Made by a program: the position numbers and the translations under genes. The notes under the pieces were generated by a model. That model was not told the DNA's origin, did no database searches, and was given only the letters and a program-made list of their open reading frames with translations. 64,000 nt of DNA from Moheibacter lacus (GTDB lineage Bacteria > Bacteroidota > Bacteroidia > Flavobacteriales > Weeksellaceae). This document shows positions 25,920 to 34,526 of the stretch, one piece after another (the stretch's first letter is position 1; the number at the start of each line of letters is the position of its first letter). The stretch lies in NCBI RefSeq assembly GCF_014042165.1, contig NZ_JACDZE010000002.1, positions 124,001 to 188,000 of the forward strand, given 5' to 3'.

Positions 25920-26111
25920 CTTGAATTGATTTTGAATTCAAGCCTAAATTTCCATTCATTTTCAGAGGAGAAATTAAATTTGATATGAAAAATCTGATTT
26001 TGATTTGAAATCCGATTATTTGATACCAAAGCTTAAAATTCAAAATAAAAATCAGACCCAATTTTCAAATCAATCAAAATTTATTAATTTCCTTTGTACA
26101 AATTCTGTTCT

Positions 26112-27128
26112 ATGAATCGTATCAAATGGATTTTAATTTTGTGGGTAATTTTAGCTATATCCACTCTTTTCCAAATGGTTACGTACCAATATTTCCAAAA
26201 ATACGATTACGAAATTTTGGATTATTTCGTCACGCCACTCGCTAGTTTAATTACCGGAATACTATTGTTTTTCGTTGTGGTTTTACCCGTTTTTGATCAA
26301 ACCAAACACTTAAAAAATCTGAAGCGAATTCTGATTTTAAGCGGTTTGGGGATTCTGTATTCGTTTCTTTTTATTTTCATTTTGCATCTTTTTCCGATTT
26401 TATTTTATGAGTCCGATTCTGATTATTTCAGAAGCATATTTGGATTTTTTGTAGCTGATTTTCATAATGTTATCAAGAATTATTTGTTCCAAATTGCCAT
26501 TTTATTTGCATTTGAATACATCGGAAAAGAAAGAGAAATACTGACCAAACAAAAGGATTTGGAATTGGAATTGAACCAAACCAAATTGCAACTTTTAAAA
26601 AGTCAATTGCAACCCCATTTTTTGTTCAATTCATTGAATAGTGTCGTGGCAGAAATCGATCATTCCCCAAAAAAAGCACAAAATATGGTGTTGAATTTAA
26701 GTGATTTACTTCGTGAAACACTCGATGGTGATTTTGAGCAACCCATTTCTATCAAAGAAGAATTGATACTTGCTGAAAAATATTTGTCCATTGAAAAAAT
26801 TCGTTACGAAGATCAATTGAACTACGAAATCAAACTTTCGGAAGATAATGAAAACCTCCAAATTCCCAAGCTCATTTTACAACCTATACTTGAAAACGCG
26901 ATCAAACACGGCTTTAAAGGACATAATCGACCGATTTTGATTCAAATTAAATCAGAGGGAAATTCGATTTATGTACAAAATAACGGTTCAATTTTGCAAA
27001 AAAATCCTGAATTTGGGACAGGATTGCGCAATGTTCAAGAACGAATGAAAATTTTCACCGGAATGGAAAATGCTTTCGAAATTTACCAAGACGTAAATTG
27101 GGTCGTAACAAAATTGAATTTCAAATGA
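26112..27128 (+). CDS. LytS/YehU-type sensor histidine kinase
   Basis: 338 residues from the ATG at 26112; a TTG at 26094 is in frame but overlaps a promoter-like TTCCTTTG. Four hydrophobic helices fill residues 1-140. The histidine-kinase domain begins with LQPHFLFNSLNS (phosphorylated His near residue 168), then the ATPase N box LQPILENAIKHGFKG, and FGTGLRNVQERM as the glycine box. It lacks a periplasmic sensor, as usual for this family. The stop overlaps the response regulator ATG by four bases. Confidence 0.93.
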   Translation: MNRIKWILILWVILAISTLFQMVTYQYFQKYDYEILDYFVTPLASLITGILLFFVVVLPVFDQTKHLKNLKRILILSGLGILYSFLFIFILHLFPILFYESDSDYFRSIFGFFVADFHNVIKNYLFQIAILFAFEYIGKEREILTKQKDLELELNQTKLQLLKSQLQPHFLFNSLNSVVAEIDHSPKKAQNMVLNLSDLLRETLDGDFEQPISIKEELILAEKYLSIEKIRYEDQLNYEIKLSEDNENLQIPKLILQPILENAIKHGFKGHNRPILIQIKSEGNSIYVQNNGSILQKNPEFGTGLRNVQERMKIFTGMENAFEIYQDVNWVVTKLNFK

Positions 27129-27859
27129 AAAAGATCAAAACCCTTGCTGTAGACGATGAAGCGCCGGCTTTGCGGCGTTTGGTAAAAATGATTGAAAATC
27201 ATCCAAAATTGGAATTAATTGAAACGGCTAGAAATTCGATTGAAGCCAAAGAAAAAATCTTGAAATTCAATCCTGATCTGGTTTTGCTTGACATTCAACT
27301 CAAAGATGCTACGGCTTTTGAATTGCTTTTGGAAATTCAAAATTCTTGTAAAGATAAAATCATTTTTTGTACAGCTTATGATCAATATGCCATAAAAGCA
27401 TTTGATTTTCAAGCGATTGACTATTTATTAAAACCTTATTCGGAAGAACGATTTCAAATAGCCATTGATCGAATTCTCAAACAAAATGAAAAAACGGATT
27501 TGACAAAAATGCTTCAAGTTTTGGCCGAAAAATCAAAATCCTCCGAAATGCTAAAAATTCCGGAAGGAAATAAATGCCATTTTATTCATACTGAATTTTT
27601 GTATTACGTTCAAGCAGAAGGATATTATGCCCAATTTGTATTGAAAAATGAGAAAAAACTCATCCGGATTTCTTTAAAAAATCTGGAGGAAATTTTGCCT
27701 GAATCTTTTATTCGAATCAATAAATCGATCATCGTAAATAAAACTTTTATTTCGGAAATGGTGTCCAATAAATCTTCTACAAAAATTACAATGCCCGATA
27801 AAATGGAATTTGATGTTTCCGAAAAATATTTAAAGTACTTTCAATCTAAAATTCTATAA
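27125..27859 (+). CDS. LytTR-type response regulator
   Basis: 244 residues from the ATG at 27125. The receiver domain shows AVDDEAPALRRL (acidic pocket), the phosphorylated Asp in LVLLDIQLKDA, and the Lys in YLLKPYSE. The C-terminal half is a LytTR DNA-binding domain (LYYVQAEGYYAQF, FIRINKSIIVN). It pairs with the kinase before it in one operon by a four-base ATGA overlap. Targets are not evident from the neighbouring genes. Confidence 0.94.
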   Translation: MKKIKTLAVDDEAPALRRLVKMIENHPKLELIETARNSIEAKEKILKFNPDLVLLDIQLKDATAFELLLEIQNSCKDKIIFCTAYDQYAIKAFDFQAIDYLLKPYSEERFQIAIDRILKQNEKTDLTKMLQVLAEKSKSSEMLKIPEGNKCHFIHTEFLYYVQAEGYYAQFVLKNEKKLIRISLKNLEEILPESFIRINKSIIVNKTFISEMVSNKSSTKITMPDKMEFDVSEKYLKYFQSKIL

Positions 27860-27887
27860 ATCAATTCATTGACATTTCAACCAACTT

Positions 27888-28403
27888 CTAGGTCGTATTT
27901 AAATTCCGAGCAGTTGCCGAAACTTTAAGTTTGGATTCGATGAGATTGGTGGTGAGTTTGGACTTTCCGGCTCCATTTGGATAATGTATGAAAAGCACTT
28001 TATCTCCCAATTCTATCAATTCGCCATTTAAATTAAAATTCTTCAAAATTTTCCAATTTTCTTTCGTCGGTTTTTCATGGAGAAATGCAAAATAATTTTG
28101 TTTGATGTCCAAACTTTCATCTTTTAAAAAGGGGTTTTGCTTCAAAGCAGAACTTAAAGCTTCCGGTTGTAAAACTTGAATTTGAACATCAAATCCAAAT
28201 TTTTTTAGAATTTCAGTTTTAATGATTTCTTCTAATTTATCGGTCGAATTTAAATTGGATTGAAAAACCAGATTTCCGCTTTGGATATAGGATTTCACGT
28301 TTTCAAAATTTAAACTTTCCATCATTTTCCGGAGTAATTCCATTTTGATGATTTTCTTTCCGCTGACGTTGATTCCGCGTAAAAGCGCAATATAGGTTTG
28401 CAT
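27888..28403 (-). CDS. DUF1697 family protein
   Basis: 171 residues. The family opening is TYIALLRGINVSGKKIIKMELL, followed by VKSYIQSGNLVF; the end is SKLKVSATARNLNT, also conserved. The biochemical role is unknown. The start follows the stop of the YciI-like gene by one base, so the two genes probably form an operon. Confidence 0.93.
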   Translation of the reverse strand: MQTYIALLRGINVSGKKIIKMELLRKMMESLNFENVKSYIQSGNLVFQSNLNSTDKLEEIIKTEILKKFGFDVQIQVLQPEALSSALKQNPFLKDESLDIKQNYFAFLHEKPTKENWKILKNFNLNGELIELGDKVLFIHYPNGAGKSKLTTNLIESKLKVSATARNLNTT

Positions 28404-28404
28404 T

Positions 28405-28863
28405 TTAATGGTTTTCTTTTGTTATTTTTTTTGCCGTTTCGAGGTACACCGGTAAAGCTGCAGAACCATACCAATTGTAAAAATCAACAGCCAACATTCC
28501 GGAACTTATTGCCGGATCTGTTTTTACCAATTCTTTGGCTTCGTCGATCGTTTTGACATCGAGAATGAAAATTCCTCTATAATTCTTTTCATTTTCAACC
28601 ATCGGTCCGGCAACGATTAATTTATTTTTTTCAACTAATTTGTTGATATTATCCATGTGTCCTCTGAACAATACGTTTACCTTTTCCTTATCATCAATTT
28701 TGGTTTCTCCTGTTTTTAAAATCGCCAAAACATAGATTTTCATTCCGTATTGATCAGCTTCTAGGGAATCTGCCAATGCTTTATCATATTCATTGTCTGT
28801 GCTTTGGGCATACCCAAATTGGGAAATAAAGCAAATGCCGCATAAAAGAAAAAATGATTTCAT
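28405..28863 (-). CDS. Secreted YciI-like protein
   Basis: 152 residues with a signal peptide (FFLLCGICFISQFGYAQ). The mature part has the YCII-related ferredoxin-like fold: MKIYVLAILKTGE, HMDNINKLVEKNKLIVAGPM, GIFILDVKTIDEAKELVKTDPAISSG. YciI proteins often have a His-Asp pair at the cavity (HMDN here), but no reaction is proven. Extracytoplasmic YciI domains are uncommon but seen in Bacteroidota. It is the first gene of a two-gene unit with DUF1697. Confidence 0.82.
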   Translation of the reverse strand: MKSFFLLCGICFISQFGYAQSTDNEYDKALADSLEADQYGMKIYVLAILKTGETKIDDKEKVNVLFRGHMDNINKLVEKNKLIVAGPMVENEKNYRGIFILDVKTIDEAKELVKTDPAISSGMLAVDFYNWYGSAALPVYLETAKKITKENH

Positions 28864-28880
28864 GAATGATCGTATTTTTT

Positions 28881-28888
28881 CAAATTTA
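28881..28888 (-). promoter_or_regulatory. -7 box of the YciI-DUF1697 unit (TAAATTTG)
   Basis: On the minus strand TAAATTTG fully matches TAnnTTTG, 17 bases before the ATG at 28863. Confidence 0.5.
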
Positions 28889-28928
28889 AATCATTTTTAA
28901 ATGGTGTTAAATTTAATTTAAGACTTAG

Positions 28929-28936
28929 TATATTTG
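28929..28936 (+). promoter_or_regulatory. -7 box of accA (TATATTTG)
   Basis: TATATTTG fully matches TAnnTTTG and lies 26 bases before the accA ATG. No good -33 box was found. Confidence 0.55.
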
Positions 28937-28962
28937 TTTTTCCAAAAGAGACAAAAGAATAT

Positions 28963-29916
28963 ATGGAATATTTAGAATTTGAACAACCGATTAAAGAACT
29001 TCAGGAGCAATTGGAGAGTTGTAAATTGGTTGGAGAAGAAAACGGAGTTGATGTAAAGCAGGCTTGTAAACAGATCGAAGTAGCGATAGAAGAGTCAAAA
29101 AAGCGAATTTATTCGAAACTTACGGCTTGGCAGAAAGTACAACTTTCCCGTCATCCTTCAAGACCTTATTCGCTTGATTATATTTACCATATTACCGAAA
29201 ATTCATTTATCGAACTCCATGGAGACCGTAATTTTGGTGACGACAAAGCCATGGTGGGCGGAATGGGCAAAATCAAAGGAATCCCATTTATGATCATCGG
29301 TCAGCAAAAAGGGAAAAATACAAAGGAAAGACAATACAGAAGGTTTGGGATGCCCAACCCTGAAGGATATAGAAAAGCGCTTCGTTTGATGAAATTGGCA
29401 GAAAAATTCAATATGCCGATCATTACTTTAATGGATACGCCGGGTGCTTATCCAGGACTGGAAGCTGAGGAACGCGGACAAGGAGAAGCTATTGCAAAAA
29501 ACATTTATGAAATGATGAATTTGACCGTTCCGGTCATCAGCATCGTGATAGGCGAAGGAGCCAGTGGCGGAGCTTTAGGAATAGGTGTTGGAAATCAGGT
29601 TTTTATGATGGAAAATACTTGGTACTCTGTTATTTCACCTGAAAATTGTTCTGCTATTTTATGGCGATCTTGGGACTATAAAGAACAGGTTGCCAGTCAG
29701 ATGAAAATGACGCCAAATGATATGTTAGAATTGAAAATCATAGACGGTGTGATCAAAGAACCACTTGGAGGTGCACATTATGATCCTTCTGAAGCTGCAG
29801 AAAATTTAAAATCCCAAATTTTAAAATCCTATCAAGAACTTTCAAAACTCTCCGGAGAAGACTTGAAAAAACAAAGACAAGATAAATTCATTGCCATGGG
29901 AGAATTCTCGGGTTGA
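28963..29916 (+). CDS. accA: Acetyl-CoA carboxylase carboxyltransferase subunit alpha
   Basis: 317 residues, normal for AccA. The N-terminal helix ([17 protein letters not shown]) is typical; the crotonase-like core shows [61 protein letters not shown] and [12 protein letters not shown], the last forming the oxyanion and CoA site. With AccD it transfers CO2 from carboxybiotin to acetyl-CoA for fatty acid synthesis. accD is not in this window. A terminator follows. Confidence 0.98.
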   Translation: MEYLEFEQPIKELQEQLESCKLVGEENGVDVKQACKQIEVAIEESKKRIYSKLTAWQKVQLSRHPSRPYSLDYIYHITENSFIELHGDRNFGDDKAMVGGMGKIKGIPFMIIGQQKGKNTKERQYRRFGMPNPEGYRKALRLMKLAEKFNMPIITLMDTPGAYPGLEAEERGQGEAIAKNIYEMMNLTVPVISIVIGEGASGGALGIGVGNQVFMMENTWYSVISPENCSAILWRSWDYKEQVASQMKMTPNDMLELKIIDGVIKEPLGGAHYDPSEAAENLKSQILKSYQELSKLSGEDLKKQRQDKFIAMGEFSG

Positions 29917-29933
29917 TATGAAATAAAAAACTT

Positions 29934-29973
29934 AAAAAAAGGTGGCTTGGATTTAACCAAAGTCACCTTTTTT
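29934..29973. terminator. Bidirectional terminator between accA and msrA
   Basis: AAAAAAAGGTGGCTTGG and CCAAAGTCACCTTTTTT pair with one bulge; A and T runs on both sides make it usable for both convergent genes. Confidence 0.75.
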
Positions 29974-29990
29974 ATTGGAACTAACAAAGA

Positions 29991-30644
29991 TCAATCCTTG
30001 TATTCCGGTTTTAATTTATTGTAGAATTTTTTATAGAATTTTTCAATTTTTGGTGCAATTACGATGCTGCAATAAGGATTTTCTCCTCCATCGTTTTCAT
30101 AATAATTCTGGTGATAATCTTCTGCAGCGTAGAATTTTTCAAGCGGCACCAATTGCGTTGTAAAACTCCCATCGTACATTTCAGAAGCTTCAAATTCCTT
30201 AATTGAGTTTTGGGCAATGGATTTTTGATTCTCGTTTTCAAATAAAATGATGGATCTATATTGTGTCCCTACATCATTTCCTTGTCGATTCAATTGTGTC
30301 GGATCATGAACCGTCCAAAAAACTTCTAATAAATCTTGATAGGAAATAACATTGGGATCAAATTCAATTTGAACTACTTCCGCATGTCCTGTCTCACCGG
30401 AGCAAACTTCTTTATAAGTCGGATTTACGGTATGACCTCCGGAATAGCCGGAAACCACTTTTTTCACACCCAAAAGCTGGTCAAAAACCGCTTCCACACA
30501 CCAAAAACATCCACCTCCAAAAGTGGCTTTTTCTAAATTTCCAGTTGAATTCATTGTTGATTGAATTGATTTTTCGGACGTATCTGTTTGACCTTTACAA
30601 GCCAAAAAAAATATACATAAAGAAAATATACAGATAAGTCGCAT
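29991..30644 (-). CDS. msrA: Peptide-methionine (S)-S-oxide reductase MsrA, lipoprotein
   Basis: 217 residues. The signal ends in a lipobox (FLACKGQ), so the enzyme is lipid-anchored outside the cytoplasm. The catalytic motif GGGCFWCVEAVFD has the active Cys in GCFWC; YSGGHTVNPTYKEVCSGETGHAE and the late AAEDYHQNYYE, SIVIAPKIEKF are the other conserved blocks. It repairs oxidised Met in envelope proteins. No MsrB is fused. Confidence 0.96.
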   Translation of the reverse strand: MRLICIFSLCIFFLACKGQTDTSEKSIQSTMNSTGNLEKATFGGGCFWCVEAVFDQLLGVKKVVSGYSGGHTVNPTYKEVCSGETGHAEVVQIEFDPNVISYQDLLEVFWTVHDPTQLNRQGNDVGTQYRSIILFENENQKSIAQNSIKEFEASEMYDGSFTTQLVPLEKFYAAEDYHQNYYENDGGENPYCSIVIAPKIEKFYKKFYNKLKPEYKD

Positions 30645-30743
30645 TTGAATTATTAATGATTAGATTTCGCTAAAAAGAGTATAAAAGTTCTTAATTCGAA
30701 AACAATTTGAAAAATTCTATCAAAAATTATACCTAGGCAATTT

Positions 30744-30770
30744 TATCTTTGTTAAATATGACTATTTTTG
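30744..30770 (+). promoter_or_regulatory. Two tandem -7 boxes before asnS (TATCTTTG, TATTTTTG)
   Basis: TATCTTTG (30744-30751) and TATTTTTG (30763-30770) both match TAnnTTTG fully and lie 19 bases apart, with the asnS ATG at 30789. They may be two promoters. Confidence 0.55.
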
Positions 30771-30788
30771 TAAGTATATAAAGTTAAA

Positions 30789-32240
30789 ATGAAAAATTTC
30801 ACGGTCAAGGAATTACTTGAAAAAGGAAAAGAATTAAACTTACAGGAAGTAACGGTACAAGGATGGGTTAGGTCATTTCGAAGCAATCGTTTTATTGCCA
30901 TAAATGATGGATCAACCATAAAAAACATCCAAATTGTAGTTGATTTTGAAAAATTGGATGCAAAGATTTTAAAGAAAATTTCTACTGCCGCTTCTCTAAA
31001 AGTAAAAGGTGAAGTTGTGGAAAGCCAAGGAGCCGGACAAGAAATAGAAATCATTGCAAAAGAAATAGAAATACTGGGTGAAGCCAATCCTGATGAACTT
31101 CAGTCTACTATTTTACAACCCAAACAACATAGTTTGGAGAAATTGCGAGAGCAAGCGCATTTAAGGTTCAGAACCAATACTTTTTCGGCCATCATGCGTG
31201 TGCGAAACAGTTTGATGTTTGGAATTCATAAATATTTCAACGAAAATGGATTTGTTTATATCAATACGCCAATCATTACGGGTTCAGATGCAGAAGGTGC
31301 AGGTGAAATGTTCAGCGTTACCAATTTTGATTTGGAAAAAGAACTTCCAAGAACCGAAGAAGGAAAAGTTGATTTTTCACAAGATTTCTTTGGAAAGCAA
31401 ACCAATTTAACGGTTTCCGGACAGTTAGAAGGAGAAGTTGCTGCTATGGGATTGGGGAAAATTTACACCTTCGGTCCTACTTTTCGTGCAGAAAATTCAA
31501 ATACAGCTAGACATTTAGCTGAGTTTTGGATGATCGAGCCTGAAATGGCTTTTTATAATTTGGATATGAACATGGATTTGGCGGAAGACATGTTAAAATA
31601 TGTGATCCGATATGCCTTGGATAATTGTGCTGATGATATGCAGTTTTTAGCTGAAAGATTTGATAAGGAACAAACACAAAAACCTCAAAATGAGCGTTCT
31701 GAATTGAGTTTAATGGAGCGTTTGGACTATGTATTGAACAATAAATTCGTCAGACTAAGTTATACTGAAGCGATCGAAATCCTTCAAAAATCCAAACAGA
31801 ATCAAAAGAAAAAATTCCAATACCCAATCGAAGGTTGGGGAACGGATTTACAGTCTGAACATGAACGCTATTTGGTAGAAAAACATTTTAAAACACCAGT
31901 GATTTTATTTGACTATCCTGCTGAGATCAAGGCTTTTTATATGCGGATGAATGAGGATGGGAAAACAGTAAGAGCGATGGATATTTTATTCCCAGGAATC
32001 GGTGAAATCATAGGTGGTTCCCAACGAGAAGAACGACTGGATGTTTTGGATGAAAAAATCGAAAAATTTGGGATAGAAAAAGAAGAACTTTGGTGGTACC
32101 GAGACACTCGAAAATTTGGTACCGTTCCACATAGTGGATTTGGATTAGGATTGGAAAGGCTTGTTCTTTTCGTTACCGGAATGGGAAATATACGCGATGT
32201 CATCCCTTTCCCAAGAACACCAAAAAATGCAGAATTTTAA
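30789..32240 (+). CDS. asnS: Asparaginyl-tRNA synthetase
   Basis: 483 residues. An OB-fold anticodon-binding domain ([22 protein letters not shown]) leads to the class II core: [16 protein letters not shown], motif 2 [25 protein letters not shown], and motif 3 [16 protein letters not shown]. It attaches Asn to its tRNA. The gene is the first of a two-gene operon with rpoN, 12 bases apart. Confidence 0.98.
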   Translation: MKNFTVKELLEKGKELNLQEVTVQGWVRSFRSNRFIAINDGSTIKNIQIVVDFEKLDAKILKKISTAASLKVKGEVVESQGAGQEIEIIAKEIEILGEANPDELQSTILQPKQHSLEKLREQAHLRFRTNTFSAIMRVRNSLMFGIHKYFNENGFVYINTPIITGSDAEGAGEMFSVTNFDLEKELPRTEEGKVDFSQDFFGKQTNLTVSGQLEGEVAAMGLGKIYTFGPTFRAENSNTARHLAEFWMIEPEMAFYNLDMNMDLAEDMLKYVIRYALDNCADDMQFLAERFDKEQTQKPQNERSELSLMERLDYVLNNKFVRLSYTEAIEILQKSKQNQKKKFQYPIEGWGTDLQSEHERYLVEKHFKTPVILFDYPAEIKAFYMRMNEDGKTVRAMDILFPGIGEIIGGSQREERLDVLDEKIEKFGIEKEELWWYRDTRKFGTVPHSGFGLGLERLVLFVTGMGNIRDVIPFPRTPKNAEF

Positions 32241-32252
32241 TTAAATTAGACT

Positions 32253-33722
32253 ATGCTAAAGCAGGAACTCAGTTTAAAACTCCAACAAAAACTTTCGCCC
32301 CAGCAAATCCAGTTGATGAAATTGGTTCAGTTGCCTACTATTGCGTTTGAACAACGAATCAAACAAGAATTAGAGGAAAATCCGGCTTTGGAAGAAGGAA
32401 ATGACTATGGCGATGAAGAATTTTCAAGTGAATCTGACGAATGGAACAATGAAGAATATAATGAGGAATCTTCCATCGATACAAGTGACATCAACATCGA
32501 CGAATACTTAAGTGATGATGAAATTCCAAATTATAAAACTTATACCAATAACTATAGCGATGATGATGAAGAGCGTGCGATTCCTTATGCGCAAGGCATC
32601 AGCTTTTTAGATTATTTGGAAAATCAATTGTCCATGTACAGATTGGATGAAGAAGAATTTTCTATCGCCGAATTTATCATCGGAAATATAGATGATGATG
32701 GATACATCCGACGAGATTTACAAGCCATCGTGGATGATTTGGCCTTTACCCAAAATATTTACACTGATAAAACCGAGGTTGAAAATTTATTGGTCAATTA
32801 TATACAAAAATTAGACCCAATAGGTGTGGGAGCTAGGAACTTACAAGAATGTCTTAAAGTACAACTTGAAAACAAAACTCCTCAAACCGAAACCACAGAA
32901 TTGGCATTAAATTTAATCAATAAGTCATTTGAAGCTTTTACAAAAAAGCATTATAAAAGGTTGATGCTGAAACATGATGTTACGGAAGACCAACTCAAAG
33001 ATGCCATTTCGGAAATTGAAAAATTGAACCCAAAACCTGGAAAAGCTTTTTCCGGAAATACCAAAGAACTGGAACAAATCACTCCTGATTTTACCATAAG
33101 AATCGTGGATGGAGAATTGGAGTTGACCATTAATGGCCGGAATGTGCCGGAACTAAGGGTTTCAAATGCTTATGCTGAGATGTTGGATACTTATAAGCAT
33201 ACGGAAAAGAAGTCAACGGAACAAAAAGAAGCCGTATTGTTTGTCAAACAAAAACTGGATGCTGCAAAATGGTTTATCGAAGCCGTTACTCAGCGCCGAA
33301 ATACACTTTTGTACACGATGACTGCCATCATGGAATTTCAGGAAGAATATTTCTTAACCGGTGATGAAACCAAAATTAAACCGATGATTCTTAAGGACAT
33401 AGCAGATAGAATCGGCATGGATATTTCAACGGTTTCTCGTGTTGCAAACAGTAAATATGTCAATACACCGTATGGAACTTTTCTGATAAAAGACTTATTT
33501 TCAGAGAGTTTGACCAATGAAGAAGGTGAAGAAGTTTCTACGCGTGAAATCAAAAGAATTCTTCAAGATGTGATCGTGGATGAAGACAAAAGAAAACCGT
33601 TGACAGATGAAAAATTGACGGAAATTCTGAAAGAAAAAGGATATCCTATCGCACGTAGAACCATCGCCAAATACCGTGAACAACTGAACATTCCTGTAGC
33701 AAGACTCAGAAAAGAGATATAA
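32253..33722 (+). CDS. rpoN: RNA polymerase sigma-54 factor RpoN
   Basis: 489 residues. Region I (LKQELSLKLQQKLSPQQIQLMKLVQLP) is Gln-rich; region II is very acidic (about residues 48-110); the core-binding part includes LDPIGVGARNLQECL; the helix-turn-helix DISTVSRVANSKYV is followed by the RpoN box ARRTIAKYREQL near residue 470, which reads the -24 element. Sigma-54 directs promoters that need an AAA+ activator; none lies in this window. It is the second gene after asnS, as often seen in this phylum. Confidence 0.98.
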   Translation: MLKQELSLKLQQKLSPQQIQLMKLVQLPTIAFEQRIKQELEENPALEEGNDYGDEEFSSESDEWNNEEYNEESSIDTSDINIDEYLSDDEIPNYKTYTNNYSDDDEERAIPYAQGISFLDYLENQLSMYRLDEEEFSIAEFIIGNIDDDGYIRRDLQAIVDDLAFTQNIYTDKTEVENLLVNYIQKLDPIGVGARNLQECLKVQLENKTPQTETTELALNLINKSFEAFTKKHYKRLMLKHDVTEDQLKDAISEIEKLNPKPGKAFSGNTKELEQITPDFTIRIVDGELELTINGRNVPELRVSNAYAEMLDTYKHTEKKSTEQKEAVLFVKQKLDAAKWFIEAVTQRRNTLLYTMTAIMEFQEEYFLTGDETKIKPMILKDIADRIGMDISTVSRVANSKYVNTPYGTFLIKDLFSESLTNEEGEEVSTREIKRILQDVIVDEDKRKPLTDEKLTEILKEKGYPIARRTIAKYREQLNIPVARLRKEI

Positions 33723-33749
33723 ACTTAAGAGATCAATCTATAAATTCCT

Positions 33750-33824
33750 CGACGCACTGCGTCGGAGTTTCCTTTTCACCTCTCCTTTGGAGAGGTCGAA
33801 ACTGCTAAGCAGTTTCTGGAGAGG
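33750..33824. repeat. Cluster of three perfect short hairpins
   Basis: CGACGC/GCGTCG (33750-33764), CCTCTCC/GGAGAGG (33779-33795) and GAAACTGC/GCAGTTTC (33798-33816) follow each other. A second GGAGAGG at 33818-33824 could replace the first as partner of CCTCTCC. This resembles flavobacterial intergenic repeats; it lies after rpoN and may serve as its terminator or as a repeat element. Confidence 0.6.
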
Positions 33825-33910
33825 CATAATAGAATTTCAATTTTTAACCATTAAGTCATAATGAAGCAAATTAAATACTTTCATGGCAATGCCTTGGAGT
33901 TGGTTCGTTT

Positions 33911-34087
33911 CTAGAAATTCTTTATTTCCCATTTTCTTCCCAATTTAATTCTAATGTAGCAAAGAATTTCCCAACCCATAAAATTTCAAGAATAGAGAAA
34001 GACAATTCCAAATTCGAAGTTAAATTGTCCAATGATTTGGATTTGATTTTTGATAGCAATGGCGACTTTGTGAGAGTTGATAATTAA
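33911..34087 (+). pseudogene. Remnant of a PepSY-like (DUF2874-type) protein
   Basis: One frame reads to a TAA at 34085-34087 and contains FNSNVAKNFPTHKISRIEKD followed by a strand FEVKLSN and DLIFDSNGDFVRVDN, the typical end of a beta-lactamase-inhibitor-like PepSY domain. There is no ATG; upstream codons meet a stop, and the usual signal peptide and first domain are missing. So it is best seen as the decayed C-terminal part of a secreted PepSY-like protein. A search with this peptide would settle it. Confidence 0.5.
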
Positions 34088-34109
34088 CTGAATATTAATT
34101 GGTTAAAAT

Positions 34110-34141
34110 AAAAAAGGTTTCACTTGCGTGAAACCTTTTTT
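34110..34141. terminator. Strong bidirectional terminator
   Basis: AAAAAAGGTTTCAC and GTGAAACCTTTTTT pair perfectly around a 4-base loop. It faces the cold-shock gene on one side and the PepSY remnant on the other. Confidence 0.88.
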
Positions 34142-34168
34142 CATTTGTAAATCTTATCAACCTAATGC

Positions 34169-34360
34169 TTAAGCTCTTCTAACATTTACAGCATTTGTTC
34201 CTCTTCTTCCTTCTTCCAAGTCAAAAGAAACCTCATCGTTTTCTTTTACTTTATCAACCAATCCGGTTACGTGAACGAAATACTCTTTTCCTGAATCTTC
34301 ATCTTTGATAAAACCGTAACCTTTGGTTTCATTGAAGAATTTTACAGTACCTTTATTCAT
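34169..34360 (-). CDS. cspA: Cold-shock protein (CspA family)
   Basis: 63 residues, a complete OB fold. RNP1 is KGYGFIKDED and RNP2 is YFVHVTGL, where the usual FFVHxS/T motif has Tyr for the first Phe. It is a nucleic-acid chaperone that melts mRNA structure. It lies 166 bases downstream of the DEAD-box helicase on the same strand but has a terminator in between, so it probably has its own promoter (a TATCTTTC box is at about 34380). Confidence 0.93.
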   Translation of the reverse strand: MNKGTVKFFNETKGYGFIKDEDSGKEYFVHVTGLVDKVKENDEVSFDLEEGRRGTNAVNVRRA

Positions 34361-34479
34361 AATTTTATTAATTTGGGCGAAAGATAGGACGATAAAACCA
34401 ACTACACACTATAATTTATATTTTTTTATTGCTAATTTTTAGAAATCCTTAACAATTCTTTTTAGACAAATGCTTCATA

Positions 34480-34508
34480 ATAAAAATGCCCGTGAAATCA
34501 CGAGCATT
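34480..34508 (-). terminator. Terminator after the DEAD-box helicase gene
   Basis: On the minus strand ATGCTCGTG and CACGGGCAT form a 9-bp stem with a G-U pair, followed by TTTTATTAT. Confidence 0.7.
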
Positions 34509-34526
34509 ATAAATGGTTTGTTTCAA

